A DNA stretch of 21,400 nucleotides from JAFKKF01 sp038323025 (GTDB lineage Bacteria > Pseudomonadota > Alphaproteobacteria > Rhizobiales > Kaistiaceae): the NCBI GenBank assembly GCA_038323025.1, contig JBBQGL010000056.1, forward strand, positions 1-21,400. The letters are read 5' to 3'. Shown here in pieces: positions 7,406 to 15,119 of this stretch (within the stretch, counting starts at the first letter, position 1; every line of letters starts with the position of its first letter). A program made the translations under genes and the position numbers. The notes below the pieces were generated by a model. The model saw only the letters and a program-made list of their open reading frames with translations. It did not search any database and was not told the origin of the DNA.

Positions 7406-8539
7406 ATGAAGCGCGGGACTTTCGACGTGATCGTGGCGGGCGTCGGGGGCATGGGCTCGGCGACTTGCTGGCAGCTGGCGCGAAGGGGCCAGCGGGTGCT
7501 CGGGCTGGAGCGGTTCGATATTCCCAATGCCATGGGCTCCTCGCATGGCCTCACCCGCATCATTCGCCTCGCCTACCATGAGAGCCCGGAATACGTGCCC
7601 CTGGTGCAGCGCGCGATGGCGCTCTGGCGGGAGGCCGGCGACGTGTTCGGCGAGCCGCTCATGTTCACCACCGGCTCGCTCGACGCCGGTCCGTCGGGTG
7701 GCGCGTTCTTCGAGGGATCGCTTTCCGCGTGCCGGGAGCACGGCCTTGCCCACGAGATCCTCACCGCCGCCGAGATCAATTCCCGTTTCCCAGGCTTCAG
7801 CCTGCCCTCCGATCATCACGGCCTTTTCCAGCCCGACGGCGGGTTCATTGCATCGGAACGGGCGATCATCGCCCACGTCTCGCTAGCTCAGGCGGCGGGT
7901 GCAGAGATTCACGCGCGCGAGCGAGTGATGGAATGGAGCCCGATAGCGGGCGGCGGCGTGCGCGTGGTCACCGATCGCGGCCAGTACGAAGCCGGTCGCC
8001 TGGTGCTTTCGGCCGGCGCGTGGATGGGAGACCTGGTTCCGGCGCTCCGTGCCGTCGCGCTGCCGGAGCGGCAGGTGCTCGGGTGGTTTCAGCCGGCGGA
8101 CCCCGCCCGGTTCATGCCGTCGGCCTTTCCGGTCACGATCCTCGAGGTCCGCGAGGGGCCGTATTATCTCCTGCCGGTATGGGGCGGGCCGGGCCTCAAG
8201 ATCGGGCTCCACCATCATCGCGGCCAGCGCGGGCCAGCCGATACGCTCTCGCGGGAGGTGGACGCCGAGGACGAGCGCCTGTTGCGTCTTTGCCTTGCCC
8301 GCTACCTGCCCGAGGCCAACGGTCCGACAATGGCGTTGCGGGCGTGCTTCTACACGGTGACACCGGACGAGCATTTCATCATCGATACCCTGCCGGGGCA
8401 CGACGAGGTCATCGTCGCCTCCCCCTGTTCCGGGCACGGCTACAAGTTCGCCAGCGTCGTCGGCGAGATACTCGCCGGTCTTGCCACCGACGGCCGGAGC
8501 CCGTTCGACCTGTCGATGTTCCGGCTGACACGGTTCTGA
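7406..8539 (+). CDS. solA: FAD-dependent amine oxidase of the SolA / monomeric sarcosine oxidase family
   Basis: The product has 377 residues. The FAD-binding motif is G12-x-G14-G-x-G17 followed by the ribose-binding acidic residue E35. The active-site features of sarcosine and N-methyltryptophan oxidases are visible: GSSHGLTRIIRLAY near 44-57, K265 in GLKIGLHHH (equivalent to the oxygen-activating lysine), and C314 in RACFYTVTPDEHF, the site of covalent FAD attachment. It should oxidise an N-methyl amino acid, releasing formaldehyde and hydrogen peroxide, but sarcosine, N-methyl-tryptophan, pipecolate or another secondary amine cannot be told apart. ATG 7406 has GGAG 10 bases upstream; TTG 7397 is a weaker alternative. 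The downstream EamA exporter may form a unit with it. Confidence 0.8.
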   Translation: MKRGTFDVIVAGVGGMGSATCWQLARRGQRVLGLERFDIPNAMGSSHGLTRIIRLAYHESPEYVPLVQRAMALWREAGDVFGEPLMFTTGSLDAGPSGGAFFEGSLSACREHGLAHEILTAAEINSRFPGFSLPSDHHGLFQPDGGFIASERAIIAHVSLAQAAGAEIHARERVMEWSPIAGGGVRVVTDRGQYEAGRLVLSAGAWMGDLVPALRAVALPERQVLGWFQPADPARFMPSAFPVTILEVREGPYYLLPVWGGPGLKIGLHHHRGQRGPADTLSREVDAEDERLLRLCLARYLPEANGPTMALRACFYTVTPDEHFIIDTLPGHDEVIVASPCSGHGYKFASVVGEILAGLATDGRSPFDLSMFRLTRF

Positions 8540-8644
8540 TCTGACCCAGGCCGCCATGCCGACGCGCCAATTGCGCGGAACGGCGCGGCCCGGCAAGGTG
8601 GCTTTGCCTTCCGAGTGAGTCTCCCCTCCCGCCCCGGGCACCCG

Positions 8645-9559
8645 ATGACGCCATTTCGAGAGAACGTGCGCGGGATCGTCGCGATCACCGCCTGCAACGT
8701 CCTCTTCCTTTTCAACGACACGCTGATCCGCCTGACCAGCGAGCGCGAGCACCTGCCGCTGAGCGAAATCCTGTTGATCCGCGGCCTCCTCGCGTCGGCG
8801 GTGCTGGCTCCGATAGTCCTCGCGACCGGCGCCGGCAAGCGGGTCGCGCTTGTCCGCAGCTGGCCGCTTTTCTGGCGAACCGCGGCCGAGGTCTTCGCCG
8901 CCTTCCTCTATCTCTTCGCGCTGTTTCACATGCCGATCGCCAACCTGAACGCGATCCTGCAGGTGGTGCCGCTGTTGCTGACGGGAGCGGCGGCGCTCTT
9001 CCTCGGCGAGCGGGTCGGCTGGCGCCGCTGGGCCGCGATCGCCGTCGGCTTTGCCGGGGTCCTCGTCGTTATCCGTCCGGGCTTTGGCGGTTTCGATGCC
9101 TATGCCCTTGTGGCCCTCGCCGCCATGTTCTTCATCACCCTTCGCGACTATTGCACCCGCCTGATCCCGAGTGGCCTGCCGGCGCTGGTGATCGCGCTGG
9201 TGACCAGCGCCGCCGTCGGTCTGAGCGGCCCGCTGCTCGGTCTCCTGCTCCAGGATGCCTGGATCATGCCGAGCGGCATGGCCCTCGCGATGATCGTTGG
9301 CGCCGTCTTCTTCGCCATCGGGGGGTATCTCAGCGCGGTCGCCTTCATGCGCCACGGCGACATCGCGGTGGTCGCACCGTTCCGCTATTCGGTGATCGTC
9401 GCGGCGATCCTCGTCGGCTATCTCGTCTGGGGCGATGTGCCCGACTGGCCAATGCTCGCCGGCACCGCGATCATCATCAGCGCGGGGATCTACACGCTCT
9501 ACCGCGAGCGCAACGCCTCAATGCTGGCCGCCGAGGCAGCGGCCGGGGAAGGCCTCTGA
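8645..9559 (+). CDS. EamA/DMT-superfamily transporter
   Basis: The product has 304 residues with about ten hydrophobic helices in two EamA repeats (roughly residues 10-140 and 155-295), the layout of drug/metabolite transporters. The end of the first repeat carries ALFHMPIANLNAILQVVPLL and the GERVGWRRWAAIAVGFAGVL loop typical of the family; the second has a matching DIAVVAPFRYSVIVAAILVG. It sits in the inner membrane and probably exports an amino acid, metabolite or related compound; the substrate is unknown. ATG 8645 is preferred over GTG 8615 because the first helix follows directly; neither has a strong ribosome site. Its stop codon directly abuts that of the convergent DHOR gene with no base between them. 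Confidence 0.8.
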   Translation: MTPFRENVRGIVAITACNVLFLFNDTLIRLTSEREHLPLSEILLIRGLLASAVLAPIVLATGAGKRVALVRSWPLFWRTAAEVFAAFLYLFALFHMPIANLNAILQVVPLLLTGAAALFLGERVGWRRWAAIAVGFAGVLVVIRPGFGGFDAYALVALAAMFFITLRDYCTRLIPSGLPALVIALVTSAAVGLSGPLLGLLLQDAWIMPSGMALAMIVGAVFFAIGGYLSAVAFMRHGDIAVVAPFRYSVIVAAILVGYLVWGDVPDWPMLAGTAIIISAGIYTLYRERNASMLAAEAAAGEGL

Positions 9560-10963
9560 CTAGAGCGAATTGAGGAACGCGATCAGCGCGGCGCGATCGT
9601 CGGCGGGTGCGGTGCGGAAAGCCTCGCGCGCGGCGGCCGCCTCGCCGCCGTGCCAGAGGATCGCCTCCGCCGGTCCGCGCGCCCTGCCATCGTGGAGCAG
9701 GCGGTCGTGGCCATTCACGCGCCCGATCAGGCCGAGGCCCCAGAGCGGCGTCGTACGCCACTCGCTGCCGGTCGCCGATCCGTCGGGTCGGTGATCGGCA
9801 AGGCCCTCGCCCAGGTCGTGGAGGAGAAGGTCGGTAAAGGGATGGAAGGTCTGGTTGCGCAGCTCCGGCAAGTCGGCGCTGGCATCGGTCTTCAATGTCG
9901 GCATGTGGCAGGCGGCGCAGCCGAAACTCCTGAACAATTCCGAACCCCGCCGCACCGCCGGGGTCGCGGCATCACGCTCCACCGGCACGGCGAGCGTCCG
10001 CACGTAGGTGACGAGCTTGTCGAGGAATTCGTCGCTGAGCTCCGGGCCCGGATCGGCGACAGCGGCGACGCAGGCCGATTGAACCGCCGGGCAGTTCTGC
10101 GTCGGCATGAGAGACGTGGTCAGGCCGATGTCGCCGTGGGCGGCGCCCGCCGCCTGATCGCGCAGCGTCGCGACATTGGCCTTCCAGCCGAAGCGGCCGG
10201 CGACCTTGCCGCCCTTGCCGTCGTCCAGCCAGTTGATACGCCCGGGGATGCCGTCACGGTCTGAGTCTTCCGGATCTGCCAGCCCATCGAGAGTGGCAAG
10301 CGGCACGGCCTCCAGCAGGCCGAGGCCGATGACGGCCGGGGCCACGCGCGGGCTGATCTCCGCATCGTCGAGGGGGCCAAAGGCGAGATCGGCGAAACGG
10401 TAGGCTGGTTTTTGCAGCGTGTAAGGGGTTCCGTCTCCATAATTTCCGGGAACGGCTTCGTAGTTGATGACGGCGCGGCCTTCGGGATTGACCCCGGGGA
10501 TGGCGCGGTCGTTGAGCTGATCGCCATACGCCGGATGCGGTTTTCCGTCGGGACCAGAGAGGCGGATCAGCATCGAATCCATGGGTCCGCCAGCGGTCTC
10601 CGGCGGCGAACCGCGGCCGTCGCGGACGTGGCAGCCGGAACAGGAATTGCGGTTGAAGGTCGGGCCGAGGCCGTCGAACAATTTGACCGACGCCGGAAAG
10701 GCGACCCAGTTGGTATTGAAGATACGGTTGCCGAAGAAGAACACGCGCTGGCGTTCGACGGGCGAATTCTCCGCCATATAGGTGTACGCCTTCTCCGTCG
10801 AGATCACGCGGGAGGTGTCCCCGCCGAGTTGCGGCGTGAGCGGTTCCGCCAGCAGGGCAGCGCGCAAGGGATTGACTGCCGCCCGCAGCGGGCCGCCGAC
10901 AACGGCGGCTACCGCGACCAGCGCGACAAGCGACCCGACAACGACCTGCAATTTCCGGTGCAT
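9560..10963 (-). CDS. Di-haem oxidoreductase, DHOR family (DUF1111, "thiol oxidoreductase")
   Basis: The product has 467 residues. An N-terminal hydrophobic segment (residues 7-29) exports or anchors it in the periplasm. Two c-type haem sites are present, C108-SG-C111-H112 and C349-AA-C352-H353, with the family's GPTFNRNSCSGCHVRDGRG and LWGLGLIGRVNGHDRLLHDGRA segments. The fold is related to di-haem cytochrome c peroxidases. In pseudomonads a DHOR gene lies between imelysin genes in an iron-responsive cluster. Here it starts 17 bases after the imelysin fragment, so both were one operon. Because an element splits the imelysin gene upstream, the original promoter may be cut off. ATG 10963 gives a proper signal segment. 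Confidence 0.85.
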   Translation of the reverse strand: MHRKLQVVVGSLVALVAVAAVVGGPLRAAVNPLRAALLAEPLTPQLGGDTSRVISTEKAYTYMAENSPVERQRVFFFGNRIFNTNWVAFPASVKLFDGLGPTFNRNSCSGCHVRDGRGSPPETAGGPMDSMLIRLSGPDGKPHPAYGDQLNDRAIPGVNPEGRAVINYEAVPGNYGDGTPYTLQKPAYRFADLAFGPLDDAEISPRVAPAVIGLGLLEAVPLATLDGLADPEDSDRDGIPGRINWLDDGKGGKVAGRFGWKANVATLRDQAAGAAHGDIGLTTSLMPTQNCPAVQSACVAAVADPGPELSDEFLDKLVTYVRTLAVPVERDAATPAVRRGSELFRSFGCAACHMPTLKTDASADLPELRNQTFHPFTDLLLHDLGEGLADHRPDGSATGSEWRTTPLWGLGLIGRVNGHDRLLHDGRARGPAEAILWHGGEAAAAREAFRTAPADDRAALIAFLNSL

Positions 10964-10980
10964 CGGACTGGCCGCGCCTT

Positions 10981-11641
10981 CTAGTCCGACGGAATCTGGA
11001 CCAGGACGCCCAGCTTCCCGCCGGCGCGCTTCAAGCCATCGGCGAGCTTGCCGAGCGCAGCCACGGCCGCCTCGCCGCGTTCGCGGCCGAGGCTGCCCGG
11101 CGCCGATGCGAGGACCTTGTCCCAGGGATCGCCGAGCACGGCGACCCTGGCAATGGTCTCATCGAGGAGCGACCGCACCTCGGCGGCAAGCGGCGCGTCG
11201 ACGCCGGCGAGCACGGCGTCAAGGCTCGCACCGGGGACGCCGGCGTAGGCGCCGAACCACACATCCGCGATGCCCTTCACGTCATAGACGAAGTCCTGGT
11301 GGGTGGTGTCGCTGAAGCAGGACTGCTCGTCTTCCTGGTCGCCCGAATCGAGGGCGACCGCCATGCGCTCGGCCATGAGTTCCGATCCGGCCAGCACCGC
11401 GATGCCGTTGATCATGCGGCCAAGGGCCTCGCGCTCGGGCAACTTGAGAAATGTCGCGGCGTAGTTGCCCGGATCGCCAGGAGCCCAGTCGCCGGCAAGC
11501 TCGTCGAGGTCGGAGACGAGCTGCGCCGTGACCAGTTCGAGGTACTCCCGTCGCCGGTCATTGTTGTCCTTGCCCGCGATATAGTCGCCGACAGGACGGT
11601 TGCCGGGGCCGTCCGCATCGAGGTCCTGCCCCCAGAGCAGC
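10981..11641 (-). pseudogene. Imelysin-family (M75) iron-regulated protein, 3' fragment, interrupted by the integrated element
   Basis: Imelysins are periplasmic or outer-membrane proteins linked to iron or haem uptake, with a GxHxxE motif. The surviving C-terminal part reads LLWGQDLDADGPGNRPVGDYIAG, then REALGRMINGIAV, SELMAERMAVAL, DQEDEQSCFSDTTHQDF, and ends in VLVQIPSD. Just upstream the frame reads GFHQIAFW instead of the family's GxHxIEF: the Glu is lost and one residue is extra. A TAG follows three codons further up (near 11677), with no ATG, GTG or TTG in frame before a TTG at 11442. So the 5' part has been replaced by the integrated element. The missing N-terminal part should lie at the element's far end, outside the window. 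The family call is firm; the junction is accurate to a few tens of bases. Confidence 0.85.
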
Positions 11642-11680
11642 CAAAATGCAATCTGGTGAAATCCAGTTTCGCGCTATAGC
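11628..11680. other. Element-chromosome junction (att site) inside the imelysin gene
   Basis: Homology to imelysin is lost between the codons for LLWG (around 11629-11640) and the TAG near 11677. The sequence just inside still spells GFHQIAF, reminiscent of the gene's own GxHxIEF, which may mean attP shares part of the target sequence. The crossover point itself cannot be read from one end. Confidence 0.55.
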
Positions 11681-11737
11681 CCTTGCAAACCCTAGCAGAC
11701 CGGCCCATTTCCTCCTCTGACGCAATCTGGTGAAATC
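11648..11737 (+). repeat. 16-bp direct repeat pair next to the integrase (candidate arm sites)
   Basis: GCAATCTGGTGAAATC occurs exactly at 11648-11663 and 11722-11737, 74 bp apart start to start. An inverted copy of its core (CCAGATTG, complement of CAATCTGG) lies at 11763-11770. Such spaced repeats at an att end are typical arm-type binding sites for tyrosine integrases or excisionases. The repeats are seen; the role is inferred. Confidence 0.65.
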
Positions 11738-11754
11738 TGGCCTTCGGAGGCCAA

Positions 11755-11778
11755 ATTGATAGCCAGATTGATAGCCAG
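11755..11778 (+). repeat. Perfect 12-bp tandem repeat directly before the integrase RBS
   Basis: ATTGATAGCCAG is repeated head to tail (11755-11766 and 11767-11778). The second copy runs into the AGGAGG ribosome site of the integrase, which starts at 11790. It could be an operator for integrase autoregulation or for AlpA/excisionase binding, or an extra integrase arm site. Confidence 0.7.
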
Positions 11779-11789
11779 GAGGAGAAAAC

Positions 11790-12980
11790 ATGGCACGCCG
11801 CAGGCTGACTGACGCCCAGGTTGCCGAGCTACGCCCTGAGGGTGGCAAGCGCACGCTGGTTCCCGATCCCGGCCTCGCCGGCTTCTATGTCCGCATCAGC
11901 CCGAGCGGCGGCAAGAGCTATGTCTGCGTCGCCCGGCCCAGGGGTGGCGCCCAGGTGTGGCGCACCATCGGCCCTACCGACAGCATGCTGATCGAGGCGG
12001 CCCGCGCCAAAGCGGTGGAGATCATCGACGGCATCCGGCGCGGCACCACTGTCAAAGTCCCGGCCGGGCAGCTCGGCGAGGTCGCCGAGCGATGGTTGCG
12101 CGAAGTCGTCGAGGGTCGAGGGTACCGTACCAGTGGCGAGAGCCGGCGCATCGTCTATCGCCATATCCTGCCTCTCCTCGGTGCCGACACCCCGCTCCTG
12201 GCAATCCAGCGTCAGCACCTCGCCGCCATGATGGACGAGATTGCCAACGCCAGCGGCGGGCGCAGTGCTGATCGCGCCCTCAGCGTGTTCGGCAGCCTGA
12301 GGCGCTGGTACGCGCGCAACGTCAACGGCCCGCCCATCGATCTCGGCGACATGAGCCGCGACCATGCGCCACCGCGCTCGCGCATCCTCACCGACCAGGA
12401 GATCGCCGCCGTCTGGCACGCATGCACTGGCGCCTTCGGCGACATCGTCAAGATTGCCCTCCTGACCGCGCAGCGACGAGAGCTTGTCCGCACGATGAAG
12501 TGGGCCGACATCGACGCCGATGGGATATGGAGCCCACCGGTCGAGGCCCGCGCCAAGCAGCATGGCGGCCCGCTCCAGCTGTCTGCCCTGGCCCTGGCGA
12601 TCATCCGGGCCCGCCCACGCCTCGTTGGGAACCCGCATGTCTTTGCCCGTCGGGCTGGGACCGCCTTCAACGACTTTGCCGCGAGCAAGCGGCGGCTCGA
12701 CAAGGCATCCGGCGTCACCTCTTGGGTGCTGCACGATCTGCGCCGGACAGCGCGGTCACTGCTCTCCCAGCTGCGGGTGTCGCGCGACATCAGCGAGCGC
12801 GTCCTCGGTCACAAGGTCGGCTCGGCGGTCGAGCAGGTCTACGACCGCTTCGAGTACGGCGAGGCCAAGGCCGATGCACTCGCCCGGCTCGCTGCCTACA
12901 TCGAGCGCCTGGTCGAGCCGGCGACCAACGTCGTCGAGCTGCCGAAGGCTTCTCACGCTGGCGCAGCGGTGGCGTCGTGA
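11790..12980 (+). CDS. int: Tyrosine-recombinase integrase, P4-type
   Basis: The product has 396 residues. An N-terminal DUF4102-type arm-binding domain (about 1-90, with GFYVRISPSGGKSYV) is followed by a core-binding domain and a catalytic domain. The catalytic set is visible: R229 in TAQRRELVRTMKW, H315-x2-R318 in LHDLRR, H341 in LGHKVG, and the nucleophile Y351 in VYDRFEY. It would integrate and excise the element at the imelysin att site. The usual TGQRRGE box reads TAQRRE, losing a glycine, which is unusual but leaves the arginine. The start is supported by AGGAGG. It lies immediately inside the left junction and overlaps the next gene by 4 bases (GTGA). Confidence 0.93.
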   Translation: MARRRLTDAQVAELRPEGGKRTLVPDPGLAGFYVRISPSGGKSYVCVARPRGGAQVWRTIGPTDSMLIEAARAKAVEIIDGIRRGTTVKVPAGQLGEVAERWLREVVEGRGYRTSGESRRIVYRHILPLLGADTPLLAIQRQHLAAMMDEIANASGGRSADRALSVFGSLRRWYARNVNGPPIDLGDMSRDHAPPRSRILTDQEIAAVWHACTGAFGDIVKIALLTAQRRELVRTMKWADIDADGIWSPPVEARAKQHGGPLQLSALALAIIRARPRLVGNPHVFARRAGTAFNDFAASKRRLDKASGVTSWVLHDLRRTARSLLSQLRVSRDISERVLGHKVGSAVEQVYDRFEYGEAKADALARLAAYIERLVEPATNVVELPKASHAGAAVAS

Positions 12981-13441
12981 GCCGGCGCAAGCCAGCCCAC
13001 AGCCCCGATCAGGCGGCCGCCTTCGCGGCGACGCGCGACGCATGGTTCGGGCGCTGGTGGCACGACCTCGATACCGAACCCTGGCACACGACCGAGGAGA
13101 CCGACGCTGCCGCTGTCGCTGCCAAGGAGCGCCGTCACGCCGGGCTGTCAGCGCGCCTGGCGGCATTGAAGCAGCGCTGGCTCGACGGCCAGGCAGCTCG
13201 CCGCGCGGCCGAGGACTTGTGCGACGAGCACGGCGAGAAGCTGCCGGCATGGAGCGACCACTCCACCCGCCGAAGCGGCGACCGCATGAAAGCTCACCTG
13301 GTCGATGACCTCTACGAGGCGCGTGACGAGCTCGGCATGACCACCAAGGGGGAGGTGTTCGCCGAGGCCGCGCGGCTGCTGCACGACACTCCCGGCGCCG
13401 TGCGCGCGGCCTACCGTCGCCAGCAGGCGGACCTCGAATAG
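12977..13441 (+). CDS. Unknown 154-residue protein downstream of the integrase
   Basis: The GTG start overlaps the integrase stop as GTGA, so it is probably translated with it. The protein is soluble, with Trp-rich WFGRWWHDLDTEPWH near residues 19-33, a charged helical middle, and a C-terminal segment (about 110-150: DDLYEARDELGM, then TKGEVFAEAARLLHDTPGAVRAA) that could be a small helix-turn-helix. I do not recognise a family. Its position between integrase and regulator suggests a role in recombination direction or regulation, but that is inference from context only. Confidence 0.65.
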   Translation: MSRRKPAHSPDQAAAFAATRDAWFGRWWHDLDTEPWHTTEETDAAAVAAKERRHAGLSARLAALKQRWLDGQAARRAAEDLCDEHGEKLPAWSDHSTRRSGDRMKAHLVDDLYEARDELGMTTKGEVFAEAARLLHDTPGAVRAAYRRQQADLE

Positions 13442-13531
13442 TTTGGTCGGAACCCCCCCTGTTTGTAACCAGAGCAACGGCGGGGATTTGGTATTATTTG
13501 GGCAGTCACACCACGACTAGGAGTGACCCCC

Positions 13532-13864
13532 ATGCCTACCAAGCCGATCAAGCCGACCAACACCATCAACGACGTTGCCGCCCGCTGCGAAGGCCGGCTG
13601 CTCACTGACGACGATCTGCGCGAGATCGGCATCAGCGGCAGCCGGGCAACGACCATGCGCCTGGAACGTACCCAGGGCTTTCCACGCGGCATCGTCCTGT
13701 CGGCGCGCATGAAGCGGCGCGACGGCAACGAGGTCGCGGCATGGCTGCGCTCTCGCCTGCGCGACGACGGTTCGCCGGAGGCCCGCGCTCGCAACGCCGC
13801 CATCGCGGAGAAGCTCGCCAGGGGTAGACGGCGGAAGGCCAGCCAGCGGGCTGATGCGGAGTGA
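13532..13864 (+). CDS. AlpA/excisionase-type winged-helix regulator
   Basis: The product has 110 residues. Residues 22-75 match the AlpA / MerR-like excisionase fold: LLTDDDLREIGISGSRATTM, then RLERTQGFPRGIVLSARM, then EVAAWLRSR. AlpA of satellite P4 activates integrase expression and aids excision, so this is probably the element's switch protein. The basic tail GRRRKASQR may add DNA contacts. ATG 13532 was chosen over GTG 13523 because TAGGAG sits 8 bases upstream. The 90-base gap before it contains a TATTAT (13492-13497) that could be a -10, with no convincing -35. The stop overlaps the ProQ/FinO start (GTGA), so it leads a translationally coupled operon. Confidence 0.75.
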   Translation: MPTKPIKPTNTINDVAARCEGRLLTDDDLREIGISGSRATTMRLERTQGFPRGIVLSARMKRRDGNEVAAWLRSRLRDDGSPEARARNAAIAEKLARGRRRKASQRADAE

Positions 13865-14313
13865 GCCGCCTTAAACGGCGAGAGCCTGCCGAGGGTGTCA
13901 ACCTGGCAGGCTCTCTGGTCGCGCAGTCATCACAGTCCGCGCCGAACCATAGCCCGACCTCCACCCCTGTGCAAATTGACGCCGACGCGGTGATCGCCGC
14001 GTTGTGCCGACGCTTCCCGCAGGCGTTCGACCTCGATCCCTGGTCGAGGTGTCCGCTCAAGGTCGGCATCCGCAAGGACCTGGACAGGGCCCTCGCTGGC
14101 GCGATCCCACGCGACGAACTGACCGCAGGCCTCGCCGCCTACGTCAACGCGACGGGCTACCTCGCCGCCCTCGTCGCGGGTGAGCCCCGGATCGACCTCG
14201 CCGGCAACGATGTCGACCTCGTCAGCGAGGGCCAGGCGAAGGTCGCCGCCGACATCCTCGCCTCGCGTCGCAAGCGCGGGCTTCTGGTTGATCGCGAAAG
14301 CGCAGCCCCATGA
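13861..14313 (+). CDS. ProQ/FinO-domain RNA chaperone
   Basis: The product has 150 residues. A disordered Ser/Pro/Gln-rich N-terminus (1-38) precedes a complete FinO/ProQ domain at about 40-130: ALCRRFPQAF, PLKVGIRKDL (65-74; compare PLKIGI in ProQ), AAYVNATGYLAAL (Y94, Y100), and RIDLAGN (R110, D112, G115). A short basic tail (SRRKRG) follows. This domain binds the base of RNA hairpins and 3' tails and promotes sRNA-mRNA or antisense RNA pairing; plasmid FinO acts on FinP/traJ. On this element it may act on the hairpin-rich region before the primase-helicase gene. It starts at GTG within the AlpA stop and its stop overlaps the next ATG. Domain call firm; target inferred. Confidence 0.88.
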   Translation: MSRLKRREPAEGVNLAGSLVAQSSQSAPNHSPTSTPVQIDADAVIAALCRRFPQAFDLDPWSRCPLKVGIRKDLDRALAGAIPRDELTAGLAAYVNATGYLAALVAGEPRIDLAGNDVDLVSEGQAKVAADILASRRKRGLLVDRESAAP

Positions 14314-15119
14314 AAACCAGGGAGAGTAACGCCGCCATGACCGCCGCCATCAGATTGCCAGTGCTCGTCGATCAAGCCGCCAAAGCCCTGGCGGGAGCGC
14401 GCACGTCAGCCGAAATCCTCGACGCCAGGGACCTGGCGCGAGCCGCCTACAGCGCGGCCAAAACCGCCTCCCGCTTCGCCCGCGCCAAGAAAGCCTACGA
14501 CGACATCCTGCCGCGCATCCATGCCGCCCAGGCGGGCGCCATCGAGATCGAGACAGCCGCCAGGATGCGCCTCGCCGACGAGTACGACGCGGCGCAGGCG
14601 AGGGGGGAGGTTCGCACGCGGGCCGACAATCAGCATGTTCCGAAAGGGAACAAGCTCGCCGTCGCCGACATTCCCGGCCTGACCCGCAAGGAAATCCACG
14701 AGGCCCGCAAAATCCGCGATGCCGAGCGGGCCAATCCCGGCATCGTCAAGACAACCCTCAAGCAGGCACTTGCCGAAGGCAAAGAGCCGATCATGACGGC
14801 CATGCAGCGCGAGATCATCAGGGCGGCTCGCCTGGGCTCACGCTACGCGGCTTCGCTCAAGCCGAAGCCGAAGAAAAAGGAAGTGATCGAGCTGACCCCG
14901 ATACAAAAGGCCCACCTCAACATCACTAGCGATGTCTGGCACCTGTATAAGGAATACGGCAAGCTCGACATCGCTGACATCCTGGGTGGCGACTACGACC
15001 CGGACCCCCGGCACCAGGCCATCTTCATGGAGAACTTTCGCACCGGCCTGACCTGGCTCAACCGAATAATGGAGACCTACGATGCCACGATTGGCTTCCG
15101 GTCGGGTATCATATTGTGA
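14310..15119 (+). CDS. Unknown 269-residue helical protein of alphaproteobacterial mobile elements
   Basis: ATG 14310 overlaps the ProQ/FinO stop (ATGA), and its own stop overlaps the next start (GTGA), so it is in the middle of a coupled operon. Residues 20-115 are an Ala-rich, charged, probably long helical region (ARDLARAAYSAAKTASRFA; MRLADEYDAAQARGEV), a pattern I recall from prophage and plasmid proteins of this class with no known function. Residues 125-160 (IPGLTRKEIHEARKIRDAER) look like a helix-turn-helix, a Lys-rich linker KPKPKKKE lies near 184-191, and a separate C-terminal domain follows. DNA or RNA binding is plausible but not shown. Confidence 0.7.
   Translation: MKTRESNAAMTAAIRLPVLVDQAAKALAGARTSAEILDARDLARAAYSAAKTASRFARAKKAYDDILPRIHAAQAGAIEIETAARMRLADEYDAAQARGEVRTRADNQHVPKGNKLAVADIPGLTRKEIHEARKIRDAERANPGIVKTTLKQALAEGKEPIMTAMQREIIRAARLGSRYAASLKPKPKKKEVIELTPIQKAHLNITSDVWHLYKEYGKLDIADILGGDYDPDPRHQAIFMENFRTGLTWLNRIMETYDATIGFRSGIIL

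Noticed and set aside
8563..8577. CGCGC-CAATT-GCGCG hairpin after solA as terminator
   Set aside because: Short stem without a T-run; could be chance in GC-rich DNA.
7883..9355. 490-residue minus-strand frame opposite solA and the EamA gene
   Set aside because: It covers two well-supported plus-strand genes and its translation is low-complexity Asp/Glu/Arg/Gln/Gly.
11829..12734. 301-residue minus-strand frame opposite the integrase
   Set aside because: Shadow of a gene with a complete tyrosine-recombinase catalytic set.
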